A DNA stretch of 64,000 nucleotides, from assembly GCF_019430905.1 (NCBI RefSeq), contig NZ_JAHYCA010000007.1:265106-329105 (forward strand), given 5' to 3'. The position numbers and the translations under genes were made by a program. The notes beneath the pieces were generated by a model, which saw nothing but the letters and a program-made list of their open reading frames with translations, ran no database searches and was not told the DNA's origin. Below are positions 29,456 through 42,353 of the stretch, in pieces. This DNA is from Billgrantia antri. GTDB taxonomy: Bacteria; Pseudomonadota; Gammaproteobacteria; Pseudomonadales; Halomonadaceae. Numbering within the stretch: the stretch's first letter is position 1; each line of letters starts with the position of its first letter.

Positions 29456-30205
29456 ATGCGAACGCCGCTGATCGCCGGGAACTGGAAGATGAACGGTTCG
29501 GCTGTGCTGGTCGAAGAGTTCGGTCGCGCCTTTGCCGAGGCGAGGCTTCCGGCATCGCTGGACGTGGTCGTCCTGCCGCCCTTTCCCTATCTGGATGCGG
29601 CAAGGCGCGCCTTCGAGGGTACCTCGCTACGCCTGGGCGCGCAGACACTCAATCCGCTGCATTCCGGTGCCCGCACCGGCGAGGTGAGCGGGCGCATGCT
29701 CAAGGAGTTCGGCGTCGAGTACGCCCTGGCGGGGCATTCGGAGCGACGCCAGCTCTATCGTGAGGACGACGAGGCCGTGTACGATCGGCTGCTGGCGGCA
29801 TTGAACGCCGGCATCACGCCGATTCTATGTGTGGGCGAAACCCTCGAAGAGCGTGATGCGGGCAAGACCCTCGAGGTCGTGCTGCGCCAGGTGGGTTACG
29901 TGATGGCGCGCCTCGAGCCGGATCAGCGCGCGCGGGTGGTCATCGCCTACGAGCCGGTGTGGGCCATCGGGACCGGGCGAACCGCGACGCCGCAGCAGGC
30001 CCAGGAGGTCATGGCCGCCATTCGCGAGTACCAAGGCGGCTTCGATCGTGATCTCGCGGCAGGCCTGCGCCTGCTGTACGGCGGCAGCATGAACGCCGGC
30101 AACGCGGCTGAGCTGTTGGCTCAGCCCGACATCGACGGCGGCCTGGTGGGCGGTGCTTCGCTCAAGGTCGACGATTTCCTAGCCATTTGTCAGTCAGCAG
30201 GTTGA
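29456..30205 (+). CDS. tpiA: Triosephosphate isomerase
   Basis: The 249-residue glycolytic TIM barrel interconverts dihydroxyacetone phosphate and glyceraldehyde-3-phosphate. The catalytic set is visible: NWKMNG at residues 9-14, GHSERR, and AYEPVWAIGTG. Its ATG follows GAAAGAGG. secG begins five bases after its stop, an arrangement seen in other gammaproteobacteria. Confidence 0.98.
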   Translation: MRTPLIAGNWKMNGSAVLVEEFGRAFAEARLPASLDVVVLPPFPYLDAARRAFEGTSLRLGAQTLNPLHSGARTGEVSGRMLKEFGVEYALAGHSERRQLYREDDEAVYDRLLAALNAGITPILCVGETLEERDAGKTLEVVLRQVGYVMARLEPDQRARVVIAYEPVWAIGTGRTATPQQAQEVMAAIREYQGGFDRDLAAGLRLLYGGSMNAGNAAELLAQPDIDGGLVGGASLKVDDFLAICQSAG

Positions 30206-30209
30206 ATCC

Positions 30210-30569
30210 ATGCAAGTTGCCATTCTCATGATCCATGTGGCGATCGCCATCGCGCTGGTCGTTCTCATTCTGCTGCAGCAGGGCAAGGGGGCCGAGGCCG
30301 GTGCGGCCTTCGGCGGCGGTGCCTCCCAGACCGTGTTCGGCTCGCGCGGCAGCGGCGGCTTTCTCTCGCGCACCACGGCGGTGCTGGCGGCGGCCTTCTT
30401 CGCCACCTCGCTGACGCTGGCCTACTTCGCCAGCCAGGCAGGAGAGGCCCCGGAGGCGGGCATTCCCGATTCGCGCCTGATCGAACAGCAGCGTGGCCTG
30501 CCAACGCTTGACGACGACGCCAACGATGTGGATAATACCGCGCCAGTGCTGGAGGAAAGCGACGGCTGA
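30210..30569 (+). CDS. secG: Preprotein translocase subunit SecG
   Basis: The 119-residue membrane protein supports protein export by SecYEG. Two hydrophobic helices (about residues 4-22 and 54-74) flank the conserved Q-rich loop with QQGKGAEAGAAFGGGASQTVFGSRGS. The C-terminal tail is acidic. A tRNA-Leu gene starts 25 bases on with no terminator between, so it is probably on the same transcript. Confidence 0.96.
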   Translation: MQVAILMIHVAIAIALVVLILLQQGKGAEAGAAFGGGASQTVFGSRGSGGFLSRTTAVLAAAFFATSLTLAYFASQAGEAPEAGIPDSRLIEQQRGLPTLDDDANDVDNTAPVLEESDG

Positions 30570-30593
30570 GTCGCGGTTCCGGCAGTCTAGCAA

Positions 30594-30680
30594 GCCGAAG
30601 TGGTGGAATTGGTAGACACGCTATCTTGAGGGGGTAGTGACCTTATGGTCGTGCGGGTTCAAGTCCCGCCTTCGGCACCA
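30594..30680 (+). tRNA. leuU: tRNA-Leu (GAG)
   Basis: An 87-nt cloverleaf runs from GCCGAAG to CTTCGGCACCA with an encoded CCA. The anticodon loop is TTGAGGG, giving GAG, and a long variable arm marks it as class II. The secG-leuU order matches E. coli. Confidence 0.97.
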
Positions 30681-30755
30681 TCTGAAACGCCGTGGTCCCA
30701 TGGGCCGCGAGTCGTCAGAAGCAGGATTGGCACCAGGAAGATGGCAGGCGCACGC

Positions 30756-30784
30756 TTGACTCAAGCGATTATTGCGCCTAGAAT
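30756..30784 (+). promoter_or_regulatory. Sigma-70 promoter of the initiator tRNA
   Basis: TTGACT at 30756-30761 and TAGAAT at 30779-30784 are separated by 17 bases, and a GC-rich discriminator follows. Transcription would start near 30791, ten bases before the mature tRNA. The GC-rich discriminator suggests stringent control. Confidence 0.85.
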
Positions 30785-30800
30785 CGCCGACCTGGAATGT

Positions 30801-30877
<77 letters not shown>

Positions 30878-30939
30878 TCTTTTGGCAGGCGTCCGAGCGG
30901 GATGCAAGATGCCGAAAGAGGTACTACAGGTTTCTTGTG

Positions 30940-30968
30940 AAAGGCCCCTTCCTGCGAAGGGGCTTTTT
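30940..30968 (+). terminator. Intrinsic terminator between metY and rimP
   Basis: GGCCCCTTC and GAAGGGGC arms with a CTGC loop are followed by TTTTT. It separates the tRNA from rimP; partial read-through would still feed the nusA operon, as known in E. coli. Confidence 0.88.
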
Positions 30969-31086
30969 GTTAGCGGCTTACTGTCGGCCAGGCCGGCAGC
31001 GCTTGTTCGGGCAACGCCAATCAGCCACCTAGCTTTCCTGTTCACTCCCGGCCAGGTGCCTGATGCAACGGCTGTAGGAGCTTTCT

Positions 31087-31548
31087 GTGGCACTCAAGGA
31101 CGCTGCGTTATATGCGCTGATCGAGCCGGTGGTCACCGCCATGGGGTTCGAGCTGTGGGGCATCGACTACCGCCCCCAGGGCAAGCATTCCCGGCTGGTG
31201 ATCTACATTGATCATGCCGACGGTGTGAGCGTGGATCATTGCGCCGACGTCAGTCGCCAGGTCAGTGCCGTGCTCGACGTGGAGGACCCCATCCCGGGCG
31301 AATACCGCCTGGAGGTGTCGTCGCCGGGCATGGACCGTCCGCTCTTTACCCTCGATCAATTCGCGCGCTTTGCCGGGCACCAGGTGGCGCTGAAGCTGCG
31401 CGTGCCGTTCGATGGGCGGCGCAAGTTCCAGGGGCTGCTGGCCGGCATCGAAGAGGATGAGGTGCTGCTGCAGCTCGACGGCGAAGAGTATTGCTTTCCC
31501 ATCGAAAGCATCGATCAGGCACGGGTGGTTCCCCGGTTCGAAGACTGA
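31087..31548 (+). CDS. rimP: Ribosome maturation factor RimP
   Basis: The 153-residue protein assists 30S assembly. It has the family's N-terminal segment with [22 protein letters not shown], the [15 protein letters not shown] region and [10 protein letters not shown]. The GTG start at 31087 has AGGAG six bases upstream. It is the first protein gene of the rimP-nusA-infB-rbfA-truB operon. Confidence 0.97.
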   Translation: MALKDAALYALIEPVVTAMGFELWGIDYRPQGKHSRLVIYIDHADGVSVDHCADVSRQVSAVLDVEDPIPGEYRLEVSSPGMDRPLFTLDQFARFAGHQVALKLRVPFDGRRKFQGLLAGIEEDEVLLQLDGEEYCFPIESIDQARVVPRFED

Positions 31549-31604
31549 GGTCGCCGGCCAAGGTTGCTGGTGCACAAGAACAGGTTTTCTGGCGAGGCAT
31601 AGGC

Positions 31605-33098
31605 ATGAGTAAAGAAATTCTGATGGTCGTGGATGCGATCTCCAACGAGAAGGGCGTGCCCCGGAACGTGATCTTCGAGGCCGTCGAGGCGGCCCTGGCC
31701 AGCGCCTCGCGCAAGCGCTTCGAAGGCCGTGAGGTCAGCGTGCGGGTGCATATCGACCGTCAAACGGGCGAGTACGAGACCTTTCGCCGCTGGGAGGTGA
31801 TCGAGGACGACGAGTTCGAGAATCCCGACGCCGAGATCAAGCTCTCCTATGCCGAGCGCCGTGACCCGCCGCTGGGTCTGGGGGACGTGGTCGAGGAGCA
31901 GATCGAGAACGCGGCCTTCGGCCGTATCGCCGCCCAGACCGCCAAGCAGGTCATCGTGCAGAAGGTGCGCGAGGCCGAGCGGGCCGAGGTGGTTCGCCAG
32001 TATGCCGAGCGCGAGGGCGAGCTGGTCGCCGGCATCGTCAAGAAGACCACGCGCGATGGGCTGATCATCGACCTGGGGGATAACGCCGAGGCGTTCCTGC
32101 CGCGCAGCGAGATGATTCCCGGCGAGCGCTACCGCATGAACGACCGGGTGCGTGCGCTGCTGCTCAAGGTCGATGCCGAGGCGCGTGGCGCCCAGTTGAT
32201 CCTGTCGCGTACCTGCCCCGAGCTGATCATCGAACTGTTCAAGATCGAGGTGCCGGAGATCGCCGAGCAGCTCATCGAGATCAAGGGCGCGGCGCGTGAT
32301 CCCGGCTCCCGGGCCAAGATCGCGGTCAAGACCAACGACCGGCGCATCGATCCGGTCGGGGCCTGCGTGGGCATGCGCGGTTCGCGCGTGCAGGCGGTGT
32401 CGAGCGAACTGCAGAACGAGCGGGTCGACATCATCCTGTGGGACGACAATCCCGCTCAGCTCGTCATCAACGCCATGGCGCCGGCCGATGTCGCCTCGAT
32501 TCTGGTCGACGAGGACGCCCATGCCATGGACGTGGCCGTGGCCGAGGACAACCTGGCTCAGGCCATCGGTCGCAGCGGCCAGAACGTACGTCTGGCTTCC
32601 GAGCTCACCGGCTGGCGGATCAACGTCATGACCGAAGGGGAGGCGGAAGACAAGCGCGAGCAGGAGATTGACAGCCTGGTCGAGCATTTCATCCAGCACC
32701 TGGACATCGAGGAAGACCTCGCCCGGCTGCTGGTGGAAGAGGGCTTCACCACGTTGGAGGAGATCGCTTACGTGCCCCTCGAGGAGATCCTCGAAATCGA
32801 GGAGCTCGACGAAGAGCTGGTGGAAGAATTGCGTGCGCGTGCCAAGGATGAACTGCTGACGCTGGCCATCGCCTCGGAAGAGGAACTGGACGGCGCACAG
32901 CCGGCCGACGACCTGCTGGAGATGGATGGCATGGAGCGTCACCTGGCCTTCATCCTGGCCAGCCGGGGCATCGTCACCATGGAGGACCTCGCCGAGCAGT
33001 CCGTCGACGATCTGATGGACATCGAGGGCATGGACGAGGAGCGCGCTGCAGCACTGATCATGACTGCCCGTGCGCCCTGGTTCGAGAACGAACAGTAA
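31605..33098 (+). CDS. nusA: Transcription termination/antitermination factor NusA
   Basis: The 497-residue RNA polymerase partner controls pausing, termination and antitermination. An N-terminal polymerase-binding domain is followed by S1 ([18 protein letters not shown]) and two KH domains ([38 protein letters not shown]). Two acidic helix-hairpin repeats at the end match the gammaproteobacterial form. MSKEIL is the family start. Confidence 0.98.
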   Translation: MSKEILMVVDAISNEKGVPRNVIFEAVEAALASASRKRFEGREVSVRVHIDRQTGEYETFRRWEVIEDDEFENPDAEIKLSYAERRDPPLGLGDVVEEQIENAAFGRIAAQTAKQVIVQKVREAERAEVVRQYAEREGELVAGIVKKTTRDGLIIDLGDNAEAFLPRSEMIPGERYRMNDRVRALLLKVDAEARGAQLILSRTCPELIIELFKIEVPEIAEQLIEIKGAARDPGSRAKIAVKTNDRRIDPVGACVGMRGSRVQAVSSELQNERVDIILWDDNPAQLVINAMAPADVASILVDEDAHAMDVAVAEDNLAQAIGRSGQNVRLASELTGWRINVMTEGEAEDKREQEIDSLVEHFIQHLDIEEDLARLLVEEGFTTLEEIAYVPLEEILEIEELDEELVEELRARAKDELLTLAIASEEELDGAQPADDLLEMDGMERHLAFILASRGIVTMEDLAEQSVDDLMDIEGMDEERAAALIMTARAPWFENEQ

Positions 33099-33125
33099 AC
33101 GGGTCACGGGCTGAGGAGGGTCGAG

Positions 33126-35642
33126 ATGTCGGAAATGACCGTAAAAGATTTTGCAGCGAAGGTGGGCCGCGACGTACCCCGCCTGCTGGAACAGATGAAA
33201 GAAGCCGGGCTCGAGCACAAGTCCGAGAGCGATGCCGTGTCCGAGGAGGACAAGCGCAAGCTGCTCGATTACCTGACCAAGAGCCATGGTGGCGGCGGTG
33301 CCGGGGCGCGCAATCGCATTACCTTGACGCGCAAGACCAAGAGCCGCATCAAGACCGGTGAGCGTGGCAAGACCATCGAGGTGCAGGTGCGCAAGAAGCG
33401 CACTTACGTCAAGCGCGCCGAAGAGGAGGCCCCTGCCCCCGAGCCGGTGGAAGAGGCCGGGCCGCGTCAGCTGGTCGGTGACATGGCCGATTCACAGGCC
33501 AAGCGTGAAGCCCAGGAGGCCGAGCAGGCCAAGGTGCGCGCCGCCGAGCAGGCTGCTCGCGAGGAAGCCACCAAGGCCGAGGCGGCCAAGGCCGCCGCCG
33601 AGCCCGAGATCCCGGTGCCCGAACTCGAGACGCCTGAGGAGCCGACCGGCGAGCCGGAGCCTCCGGCACCGCCCAAGGAGGGCCGTACCGACCGGCGTAC
33701 CGCGCCGCCCAAGAAGGCCTCTGCCAAGAAGGGACGTCACGATCGCGACGACGACGACCGTGGGGACCGCGAGGAGCGTCGTCGCGGCGGCGGCAAGAAG
33801 GTCAAGCGCGCCGAGCGCCGTGGTGGCCGTCGTGGCTCCAGTCAGTCCGGTGGCGGCAAGCACGGCTTCCAGAAGCCGACCCAGCCGATCGTGCGCGAGG
33901 TGTCGATTCCCGAGTCGATCAGCGTCGCCGACCTGGCCGACAAGATGTCGATCAAGGCCAACGAAGTCATCAAAACCATGTTCACCATGGGCGCGGCGGT
34001 GACCATCAACCAGACCATCGATCAGGATACCGCGGCCATCGTGGTCGAGGAGATGGGGCACGTGCCCAAGCTGATCAAGGACGATGCCCTCGAGACCGAA
34101 ATGCTCGAAGGCATCTCCTACGAGGGCGAGGAGATCAGCCGCTCGCCGGTGGTCACGGTGATGGGTCACGTCGACCACGGCAAGACCTCGCTGCTCGACT
34201 ATATCCGCAAGGCCAAGGTGGCCACCGGCGAGGCTGGCGGTATTACGCAGCACATCGGGGCCTACCACGTCGAGGACCAGCACGGCGGCGTGACCTTCCT
34301 CGATACCCCAGGCCATGCGGCGTTCACCGCCATGCGGGCCCGCGGTGCCAAGGCAACCGACGTGGTCATCCTGGTGGTGGCGGCCGATGACGGCGTCATG
34401 CCGCAGACGGTCGAGGCGATCGAGCACTCCAAGGCGGCCGAAGTGCCCATCGTGGTGGCGGTCAACAAGATCGACAAGTCGGGAGCCGACCCGGACCGGG
34501 TCAAGAACGAGCTCTCCCAGCACGGTGTCATCTCCGAGGAGTGGGGCGGCGACACCCAGTTCGTCCACGTCTCGGCCAAGAGCGGTGAAGGCATCGAGGA
34601 ATTGCTGGAAGCGATCCAGCTGGTGTCCGAGGTCCTCGAGCTCAAGGCGGTGCCGGAAGCACCGGGCAAGGGCGTGGTAGTCGAGTCGCGCCTCGACAAG
34701 GGCCGCGGTCCGGTAGCTACCGTGCTGGTCCAGAACGGTACGCTGAAGAAAGGCGATATCGTACTCGCCGGCCTGCACTACGGCCGCGTGCGTGCGCTGA
34801 CCAACGAGCTCGGCCAGCAGGTCGAGGAGGCGGGCCCCGCCATGCCGGTGGAGATCCAGGGCCTCGACGGTACCCCGGACGCCGGTGACGACTTCATGGT
34901 CGTGGCCGACGAGAAGAAGGCCCGCGAGGTCGCCAACTTCCGTCAGGGCAAGTACCGCGAGGTACGCCTGGCGCGTCAGCAGAAGGCCAAGCTGGAGAAC
35001 ATGTTCAGCCAGATGGGTCAGGACGAGGTGGCCAAGGTCAACATCGTGCTCAAGGCCGACGTGCAGGGTTCGCTGGAAGCGATCAAGGGCGCTCTCGAGG
35101 AGCTCTCCACCGACGAGGTGCAGGTGGCCGTGGTCTCCTCGGGCGTGGGTGGCATCACCGGGACCGACGCCAACCTGGCGCTGGCCTCGGAGGCCATCGT
35201 GGTCGGCTTCAACGTGCGTGCCGACGCTGCCGCCCGCGAGATCATCGAGCGCGAGGGGCTGGATCTGCGCTACTACAGCGTCATCTACCAGCTGATCGAC
35301 GAGGTCAAGCAGGCCATGAGCGGCATGTTGGCACCGGAGTGGAAGGAAGAGATCGTCGGCGTGGCCGAGGTTCGCGACGTCTTCCGTGCGCCCAAGATCG
35401 GCGCCGTGGCCGGCTGCATGGTGGTCGAGGGCACTGTCTTCCGCAACAAGAAGATCCGTGTGCTGCGCGACAACGTGGTCATCTACGAGGGCGAGCTCGA
35501 GTCGCTGCGCCGCTTCAAGGACGACGTCCAGGAAGTGCGCAACGGCATGGAGTGCGGCATCGGCGTCAAGAACTACAACGACGTTCAGGTCGGCGACAAG
35601 ATCGAGGTCTTCGACCAGGTCAAGGTCGAGCGGACGCTGTAA
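33126..35642 (+). CDS. infB: Translation initiation factor IF-2
   Basis: The 838-residue GTPase brings initiator tRNA to the 30S subunit. The N-terminal half holds an IF2_N domain and a long charged, low-complexity linker. The G domain begins at GHVDHGKT (about 347-354), with DTPGHAAF and NKID following, then the beta barrels and the C-terminal fMet-tRNA-binding domain. Length is within the usual range for gammaproteobacteria, and the initiator tRNA it binds lies just upstream. Confidence 0.99.
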   Translation: MSEMTVKDFAAKVGRDVPRLLEQMKEAGLEHKSESDAVSEEDKRKLLDYLTKSHGGGGAGARNRITLTRKTKSRIKTGERGKTIEVQVRKKRTYVKRAEEEAPAPEPVEEAGPRQLVGDMADSQAKREAQEAEQAKVRAAEQAAREEATKAEAAKAAAEPEIPVPELETPEEPTGEPEPPAPPKEGRTDRRTAPPKKASAKKGRHDRDDDDRGDREERRRGGGKKVKRAERRGGRRGSSQSGGGKHGFQKPTQPIVREVSIPESISVADLADKMSIKANEVIKTMFTMGAAVTINQTIDQDTAAIVVEEMGHVPKLIKDDALETEMLEGISYEGEEISRSPVVTVMGHVDHGKTSLLDYIRKAKVATGEAGGITQHIGAYHVEDQHGGVTFLDTPGHAAFTAMRARGAKATDVVILVVAADDGVMPQTVEAIEHSKAAEVPIVVAVNKIDKSGADPDRVKNELSQHGVISEEWGGDTQFVHVSAKSGEGIEELLEAIQLVSEVLELKAVPEAPGKGVVVESRLDKGRGPVATVLVQNGTLKKGDIVLAGLHYGRVRALTNELGQQVEEAGPAMPVEIQGLDGTPDAGDDFMVVADEKKAREVANFRQGKYREVRLARQQKAKLENMFSQMGQDEVAKVNIVLKADVQGSLEAIKGALEELSTDEVQVAVVSSGVGGITGTDANLALASEAIVVGFNVRADAAAREIIEREGLDLRYYSVIYQLIDEVKQAMSGMLAPEWKEEIVGVAEVRDVFRAPKIGAVAGCMVVEGTVFRNKKIRVLRDNVVIYEGELESLRRFKDDVQEVRNGMECGIGVKNYNDVQVGDKIEVFDQVKVERTL

Positions 35643-35660
35643 TCGCAGCGGGGGTGGAGC

Positions 35661-36080
35661 ATGCGCGAGTTCAAGCGTACCGACCGGGTCGGCGATCAGC
35701 TGCAGAAGGAGCTGGCCGTTTTGATCCAGCGCGAAGTCAAGGACCCGCGCCTGGGCATGGTCACCGTCAGCGGGGTCACGGTCAGCCGTGACCTCGGCTA
35801 TGCCGATGTCTACGTGACCCTGCTCGGCGAGGACAGTCCCGAGCGCATCAAGGAGAACCTCAAGGTACTGAAGCAGGCGGCAGGCTTTCTGCGCAGCCAG
35901 ATCGCCCGGCGCATCAAGCTGCGTCACGTGCCGGAGTTGCGCTTCCACTACGACGAGAGCGTGGTGCGCGGCCAGCGGCTCTCCTCGCTGATCGACGAGG
36001 CGGTCGAAAGCGATCGCTCCCGTCATCCAAGCGAAGAGGGTGAGCCGAACGCCGGTGGCGACGAGGGAGAGCGCCACTGA
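35661..36080 (+). CDS. rbfA: Ribosome-binding factor A
   Basis: The 139-residue KH-like protein binds the 30S head-platform region during 16S maturation. The opening REFKRTDRVGDQLQKELAVL and the core VTVSGVTVSRDLGYADVYVT are typical. The C-terminal tail is acidic. Its stop shares a base with the truB start. Confidence 0.98.
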   Translation: MREFKRTDRVGDQLQKELAVLIQREVKDPRLGMVTVSGVTVSRDLGYADVYVTLLGEDSPERIKENLKVLKQAAGFLRSQIARRIKLRHVPELRFHYDESVVRGQRLSSLIDEAVESDRSRHPSEEGEPNAGGDEGERH

Positions 36081-36997
36081 TGGCGCGCCGGCGTCGCGGT
36101 CTGCCGGTCAACGGAGTGCTGCTGCTCGACAAGCCCAGAGGTGCGTCGAGCAACCATGCCTTGCAGCGGGTACGGCGCCTGCTGCAGGCGCAGAAGGCGG
36201 GCCATACCGGCACGCTGGACCCGATGGCGACCGGGCTGTTGCCGGTGTGCCTGGGCGAGGCGACCAAGTTCTCGGCGCACCTGCTCGAGGCCGACAAGGT
36301 CTACCGTACCCGGGTGCAGCTCGGGGCGGTGACCGACACCGGCGACGCCGAGGGCGAGGTGGTCGAGCGCTGCGAGGTGCCGCCACTGACACCGGTGGAT
36401 ATCGAGCGGGTGCTCGAGCGCTTTCGTGGCGAGATCGAGCAGGTTCCGCCGATGTACTCGGCGCTCAAGCACCAGGGGCGCAAGCTCTACGAACTGGCCC
36501 GCGAAGGCAAGAGCGTCGAGCGTGCAGTGCGCCGTGTGACGGTGTATGATGCCCGGCTGCTTGCCTTCGAGGGCAATGCCTTCGAGCTCGAGGTCCGGGT
36601 CAGCAAGGGCACCTACGTGCGCACCCTGGCCGAGGACATCGGACGGGCACTCGGCAGCGGGGCGCATATCACCGCCCTGAGGCGGCTCGCCACCGGCCCC
36701 TTCGACAGCGAGGGCATGCTGCCCATCGAGGCGCTGGAAGCGCTGTCGGGCCAGGAGGAGCGCGAGGCGACGCTGCTGCCGGTCGACGTGCTGGTGGCGC
36801 ATCTGCCCAAGGTCGAGGTCGACGAGCGCGCCAGGCAGCGACTCATGCACGGCCAGGCGGCCGGCGTCGCTGCTGCTGGCGAGAAGACCGGCAAGCTGAC
36901 GAGACTCTACTGCGGCGAGACCTTCCTCGGGCTCGGCGTGGTGACGGGGCCACAGGAAGTGGCACCGAAGCGGCTGCTCAATACGGCAGCCGATTGA
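36080..36997 (+). CDS. truB: tRNA pseudouridine(55) synthase
   Basis: The 305-residue enzyme makes pseudouridine 55 in the T loop of tRNAs. The catalytic aspartate lies in KAGHTGTLDPMATGLLP, and the KVYR and VSKGTYVRTLAEDIG segments are present. A C-terminal PUA-like domain follows. ATG 36080 overlaps the rbfA stop by one base. Confidence 0.98.
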   Translation: MARRRRGLPVNGVLLLDKPRGASSNHALQRVRRLLQAQKAGHTGTLDPMATGLLPVCLGEATKFSAHLLEADKVYRTRVQLGAVTDTGDAEGEVVERCEVPPLTPVDIERVLERFRGEIEQVPPMYSALKHQGRKLYELAREGKSVERAVRRVTVYDARLLAFEGNAFELEVRVSKGTYVRTLAEDIGRALGSGAHITALRRLATGPFDSEGMLPIEALEALSGQEEREATLLPVDVLVAHLPKVEVDERARQRLMHGQAAGVAAAGEKTGKLTRLYCGETFLGLGVVTGPQEVAPKRLLNTAAD

Positions 36998-37099
36998 GGG
37001 GCGGCGCGAGCCTGTCCCTGAAGGAGAGACGCCCGAGACTGCAAATATGCGTGGTCTCACACATTCACGTTTCAGGCATATTGCTTACTGGAGACACAG

Positions 37100-37369
37100 A
37101 TGGCACTTACCGCTGAACAGAAGGCCGAGATCGTCAAGGAATTCGGCCGTGGCGACAACGACACCGGTTCCCCCGAGGTTCAGGTGGCCCTGCTGAGCGC
37201 CAACATCGATGGCCTGCAGGATCACTTCAAGACCAACAAGCAGGATCACCACTCTCGTCGTGGCCTGATCCGCATGGTCAACCAGCGCCGCAAGCTGCTG
37301 GACTACCTGAAGCGCAAGGATCTTTCTCGCTATCAGGCACTGATCCAGCGCCTGGGTCTCCGTCGTTAA
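37100..37369 (+). CDS. rpsO: 30S ribosomal protein S15
   Basis: The 89-residue protein binds 16S helices 20-22 and helps 30S assembly. The sequence has the diagnostic [11 protein letters not shown] and [21 protein letters not shown]. Length is exactly standard. The 100 bases before it probably hold its own promoter and a translational operator, as in E. coli, though I could not draw the operator. A terminator follows. Confidence 0.99.
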   Translation: MALTAEQKAEIVKEFGRGDNDTGSPEVQVALLSANIDGLQDHFKTNKQDHHSRRGLIRMVNQRRKLLDYLKRKDLSRYQALIQRLGLRR

Positions 37370-37390
37370 ACGACGCGAGGCTGGAAACGA

Positions 37391-37424
37391 AGCGGGCAGC
37401 CCCCATGGGGCTGCCCGTTTTGCG
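37391..37424 (+). terminator. Terminator after rpsO
   Basis: GGGCAGCCCC and GGGGCTGCCC arms are followed by GTTTTGCGTTT. In E. coli the same spot ends rpsO transcripts and part of them continue into pnp. Confidence 0.85.
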
Positions 37425-37539
37425 TTTCCAAGGGGCGAAATCGGCGGTATAGGTGGCTCTCACGCGCGTCAACCCCTAAAATGGTCGCCGAGTCAAAAAC
37501 GACCCATACATGAGTAGAGACAAGTTGAAGGAAGTCGCC

Positions 37540-39672
<2,133 letters not shown>

Positions 39673-39695
39673 GCCGCACTCGACGCCGCAAAACG

Positions 39696-39734
39696 AACCG
39701 CCCCCATGGCCAAGCCATGGGGGCGGTTTTATTT
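39696..39734. terminator. Bidirectional terminator between pnp and the thiolase gene
   Basis: ACCGCCCCCATGG and CCATGGGGGCGGT arms with a short loop are followed by TTTTATTT on the plus strand. The minus side has AAAAC, so it also serves the convergent thiolase gene in part. Confidence 0.88.
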
Positions 39735-39775
39735 AAGTGCTGCCACGCTAGCGAAAGCCAGCGCGCGCAGCGGCT

Positions 39776-40951
39776 TTACCTCTCTATGGCGAGGGCGACC
39801 CCCTGCCCGCCACCGATACACAGCGTGGCCAGGCCCTTCTTGGCGTCGCGGGCGATCATCTCGTGCAGCAGCGTGATCAGCACGCGGCAGCCCGAGGCGC
39901 CGATCGGGTGGCCCAGCGCGATGGCGCCGCCGTTAACGTTGACCTTGGAGGTGTCCCAGCCGAGCTCCTTGTTGACCGACAGCGCCTGGGCGGCGAAGGC
40001 CTCGTTGGCCTCGACCAGATCGAGATCGTCCAGGCTCCAGCCGGCCTTCTCCAGGCAGCGGCGGGTGGCCGGGGCGGGGCCGATGCCCATGATCGACGGA
40101 TCGACGCCGGCATTGGAGTAACCGGCGATGCGAGCCAGCGGCTCGAGGCCGAGCTCGCGCGCCTTGTCGGCGGAGCAGATCATCACCACGGCGGCGCCGT
40201 CGTTGATCGAGGAAGCATTGCCGGCGGTGACGGTGCCATCCTTCTTGAATGCGGGCTTCATGCCGCCGAGCTTTTCCGCGGTCACTTCACGCGGGTTCTC
40301 GTCGGTATCGAAGACCACCGGATCGCCCTTGCGCTGGGGAATCTCGACCGGCACGATCTGGCTCTTGAAGCGCCCTTCCTTGATGGCCGCGGCGGCCTTC
40401 TGCTGGGAGGCGGCGGCGAATTCGTCCATGGCCTCGCGGGTGATGCCGTATTTCTCGGCCAGATTCTCGGCCGTGATGCCCATATGGTAGTTGTTGAAGG
40501 CGTCCCACAGGCCGTCATGGACCATGGAGTCGATGGCCTTCCAGTCGCCCATGCGCTGGCCGGTACGCGAGTTGGGCAGCACGTGGGGAGCGAGTGACAT
40601 GTTCTCCTGGCCGCCGGCAAGAATCAGGTCGGCATCGCCGCAGCGGATCGCCTGGGTGGCCAGGTGCAGCGCCTTGAGACCCGAGCCGCATACCTTGTTG
40701 ATGGTCATGGCGGGAACGGCGGCAGGCAGGCCGGCCTTGATGGCGGCCTGGCGAGCCGGGTTCTGGCCGACGCCAGCCGTGAGTACCTGGCCGAGCAGCA
40801 CCTCATCGATCTGGTCGGCGGCCACGCCGGTGGAGGCGAGGATGTCCTTGATCACCAGCGCCCCGAGGTCGCTGGCGGGTATGCCGGCAAGCGACCCCCC
40901 GAAGGCGCCGATCGCGGTACGGCGAGCGGCTACGATCACCACATCTTGCAT
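39776..40951 (-). CDS. phaA: Acetyl-CoA C-acetyltransferase (thiolase)
   Basis: The 391-residue biosynthetic-type thiolase joins two acetyl-CoA to acetoacetyl-CoA, the first step of polyhydroxybutyrate synthesis, or runs in reverse in ketone-body use. The nucleophile cysteine is in [11 protein letters not shown] near residue 89, GHPIGASG holds the histidine, and CIGGGQG the second cysteine. No phaB or phaC is nearby, so the role in PHB is inferred. It is a single gene bounded by the pnp terminator and panD. Confidence 0.88.
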   Translation of the reverse strand: MQDVVIVAARRTAIGAFGGSLAGIPASDLGALVIKDILASTGVAADQIDEVLLGQVLTAGVGQNPARQAAIKAGLPAAVPAMTINKVCGSGLKALHLATQAIRCGDADLILAGGQENMSLAPHVLPNSRTGQRMGDWKAIDSMVHDGLWDAFNNYHMGITAENLAEKYGITREAMDEFAAASQQKAAAAIKEGRFKSQIVPVEIPQRKGDPVVFDTDENPREVTAEKLGGMKPAFKKDGTVTAGNASSINDGAAVVMICSADKARELGLEPLARIAGYSNAGVDPSIMGIGPAPATRRCLEKAGWSLDDLDLVEANEAFAAQALSVNKELGWDTSKVNVNGGAIALGHPIGASGCRVLITLLHEMIARDAKKGLATLCIGGGQGVALAIER

Positions 40952-41059
40952 TGGAATTCTCCTGAGTCGTTCACGGACGCTGAGAGTCCAGCATAGGCGA
41001 CTTTTGTGCGCTGCGGCAATGCCCCATGCGGAGATAGCACCAGCCGCGATGCCGGACCG

Positions 41060-41440
41060 TCAGGCGAACTGGACGGGGATGGCGTTGCTGGTGTGGCTGA
41101 CGACATTGCCTTCCTGCAGGTAGACGAGGCGTGGTTGGTGATTGTCCAGTTCCGCCTCGCTGTAATGAGCATAGCTGCAAATGATCACGCGGTCGCCGGG
41201 GCCGGCCAGATGGGCGGCGGCGCCGTTGATCGAGATCACCTGCGAGCCCTCCTCGGCGCGAATGGCATAGGTGGTGAAGCGCTGCCCGTTTTCGACGTTG
41301 TAGATCTGGATCTGCTCGTTCTCGCGGATGCCGGACATGTCCAGCAGCTCGCCGTCGATGGCGCAGGAACCTTCGTAGTTGAGTACGGCGTGGGTGACAC
41401 GGGCCATGTGCAGCTTGGCCTTGAGCATGACGGTGAACAT
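41060..41440 (-). CDS. panD: Aspartate 1-decarboxylase
   Basis: The 126-residue pyruvoyl enzyme makes beta-alanine for pantothenate. Self-cleavage is expected between Gly24 and Ser25 in YEGSCAID. Length is standard. It is the last gene of panB-panC-panD and ends about 100 bases before the thiolase gene on the same strand. Confidence 0.98.
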   Translation of the reverse strand: MFTVMLKAKLHMARVTHAVLNYEGSCAIDGELLDMSGIRENEQIQIYNVENGQRFTTYAIRAEEGSQVISINGAAAHLAGPGDRVIICSYAHYSEAELDNHQPRLVYLQEGNVVSHTSNAIPVQFA

Positions 41441-41475
41441 GCGGACGTCTTCCTCCGGGTGCATTCGCCTGCCGC

Positions 41476-42324
41476 CTAGCGCGGCAGGGTCAGGGTCAGG
41501 TTGTCGATCAGGCGGGTCTTGCCCAGCCGGGCGGCGGCCAGCAGCACGGCGTCGCGTGTGGCAGCGCTCACCGGTCCCAGGTCGGTGGCGCGCAGCTCCA
41601 GGTAATCGGGGACGAAGCCGGAGGCTCGCAGCCGAGCCAGACCGGCTTCGAGGGTCGTCTCGATGGGCTCTCCGGCTTCGAGTGACGTGCGCAGCGCGGC
41701 CAGGGTGCGCTGCAGCTCCGGTGCCGTGGCGCGCTCGGCCTCGTCGAGGTAGCCGTTGCGCGACGAGAGCGCCAGTCCATCCTCGGCCCGCACGATCGGC
41801 ACGCCGACGATCTCGATGGGAAAGTGAAGGTCGTCGACCAGCTTGCGAATGACTGCCAACTGCTGATAGTCCTTCTCGCCGAAGCAGGCTACGTCGGGCT
41901 GAACCAGGTTGAACAGGATGCTGACCACGGTGGAGACACCGTCGAAGTGGCCGGGCCGCGAGCCGCCACACAGGCCCTCGCTGACGGCCGGCACGCAGAC
42001 GCGGGTCTGTTCGTTTACGCCGCGGGGATAGAGGGTCGCGACGGAGGGCGTGAACAACAGGTCGCAGCCGGCCGCCTCGAGCTGTTCCTGGTCCTCGGCC
42101 AGCGTGCGCGGATAGGCATCCAGATCCTCATTGGGACCGAACTGCAGCGGGTTGACGAAAACCGTCGCGACGACCACGTCGGCATGGCGGCGTGCGGTTT
42201 CAACCAGCGCCAGGTGACCGGCATGCAGGTTGCCCATGGTCGGCACCAGACCGATACGCTGGCCTCGGCGACGATGCTCGCCGAGAGTCTCGCGCAGCGC
42301 AGAAATGTCTCGCAGGGTTCGCAT
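41476..42324 (-). CDS. panC: Pantothenate synthetase
   Basis: The 282-residue ATP-dependent ligase joins pantoate and beta-alanine. The HIGH-like [14 protein letters not shown] lies near residues 29-42, and the [13 protein letters not shown] segment and the late SSRN motif match the family. It lies between panB and panD with short gaps, as one operon. Confidence 0.98.
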   Translation of the reverse strand: MRTLRDISALRETLGEHRRRGQRIGLVPTMGNLHAGHLALVETARRHADVVVATVFVNPLQFGPNEDLDAYPRTLAEDQEQLEAAGCDLLFTPSVATLYPRGVNEQTRVCVPAVSEGLCGGSRPGHFDGVSTVVSILFNLVQPDVACFGEKDYQQLAVIRKLVDDLHFPIEIVGVPIVRAEDGLALSSRNGYLDEAERATAPELQRTLAALRTSLEAGEPIETTLEAGLARLRASGFVPDYLELRATDLGPVSAATRDAVLLAAARLGKTRLIDNLTLTLPR

Positions 42325-42353
42325 CAGCGGGCCTCCTCGATGGAAGAACGGAA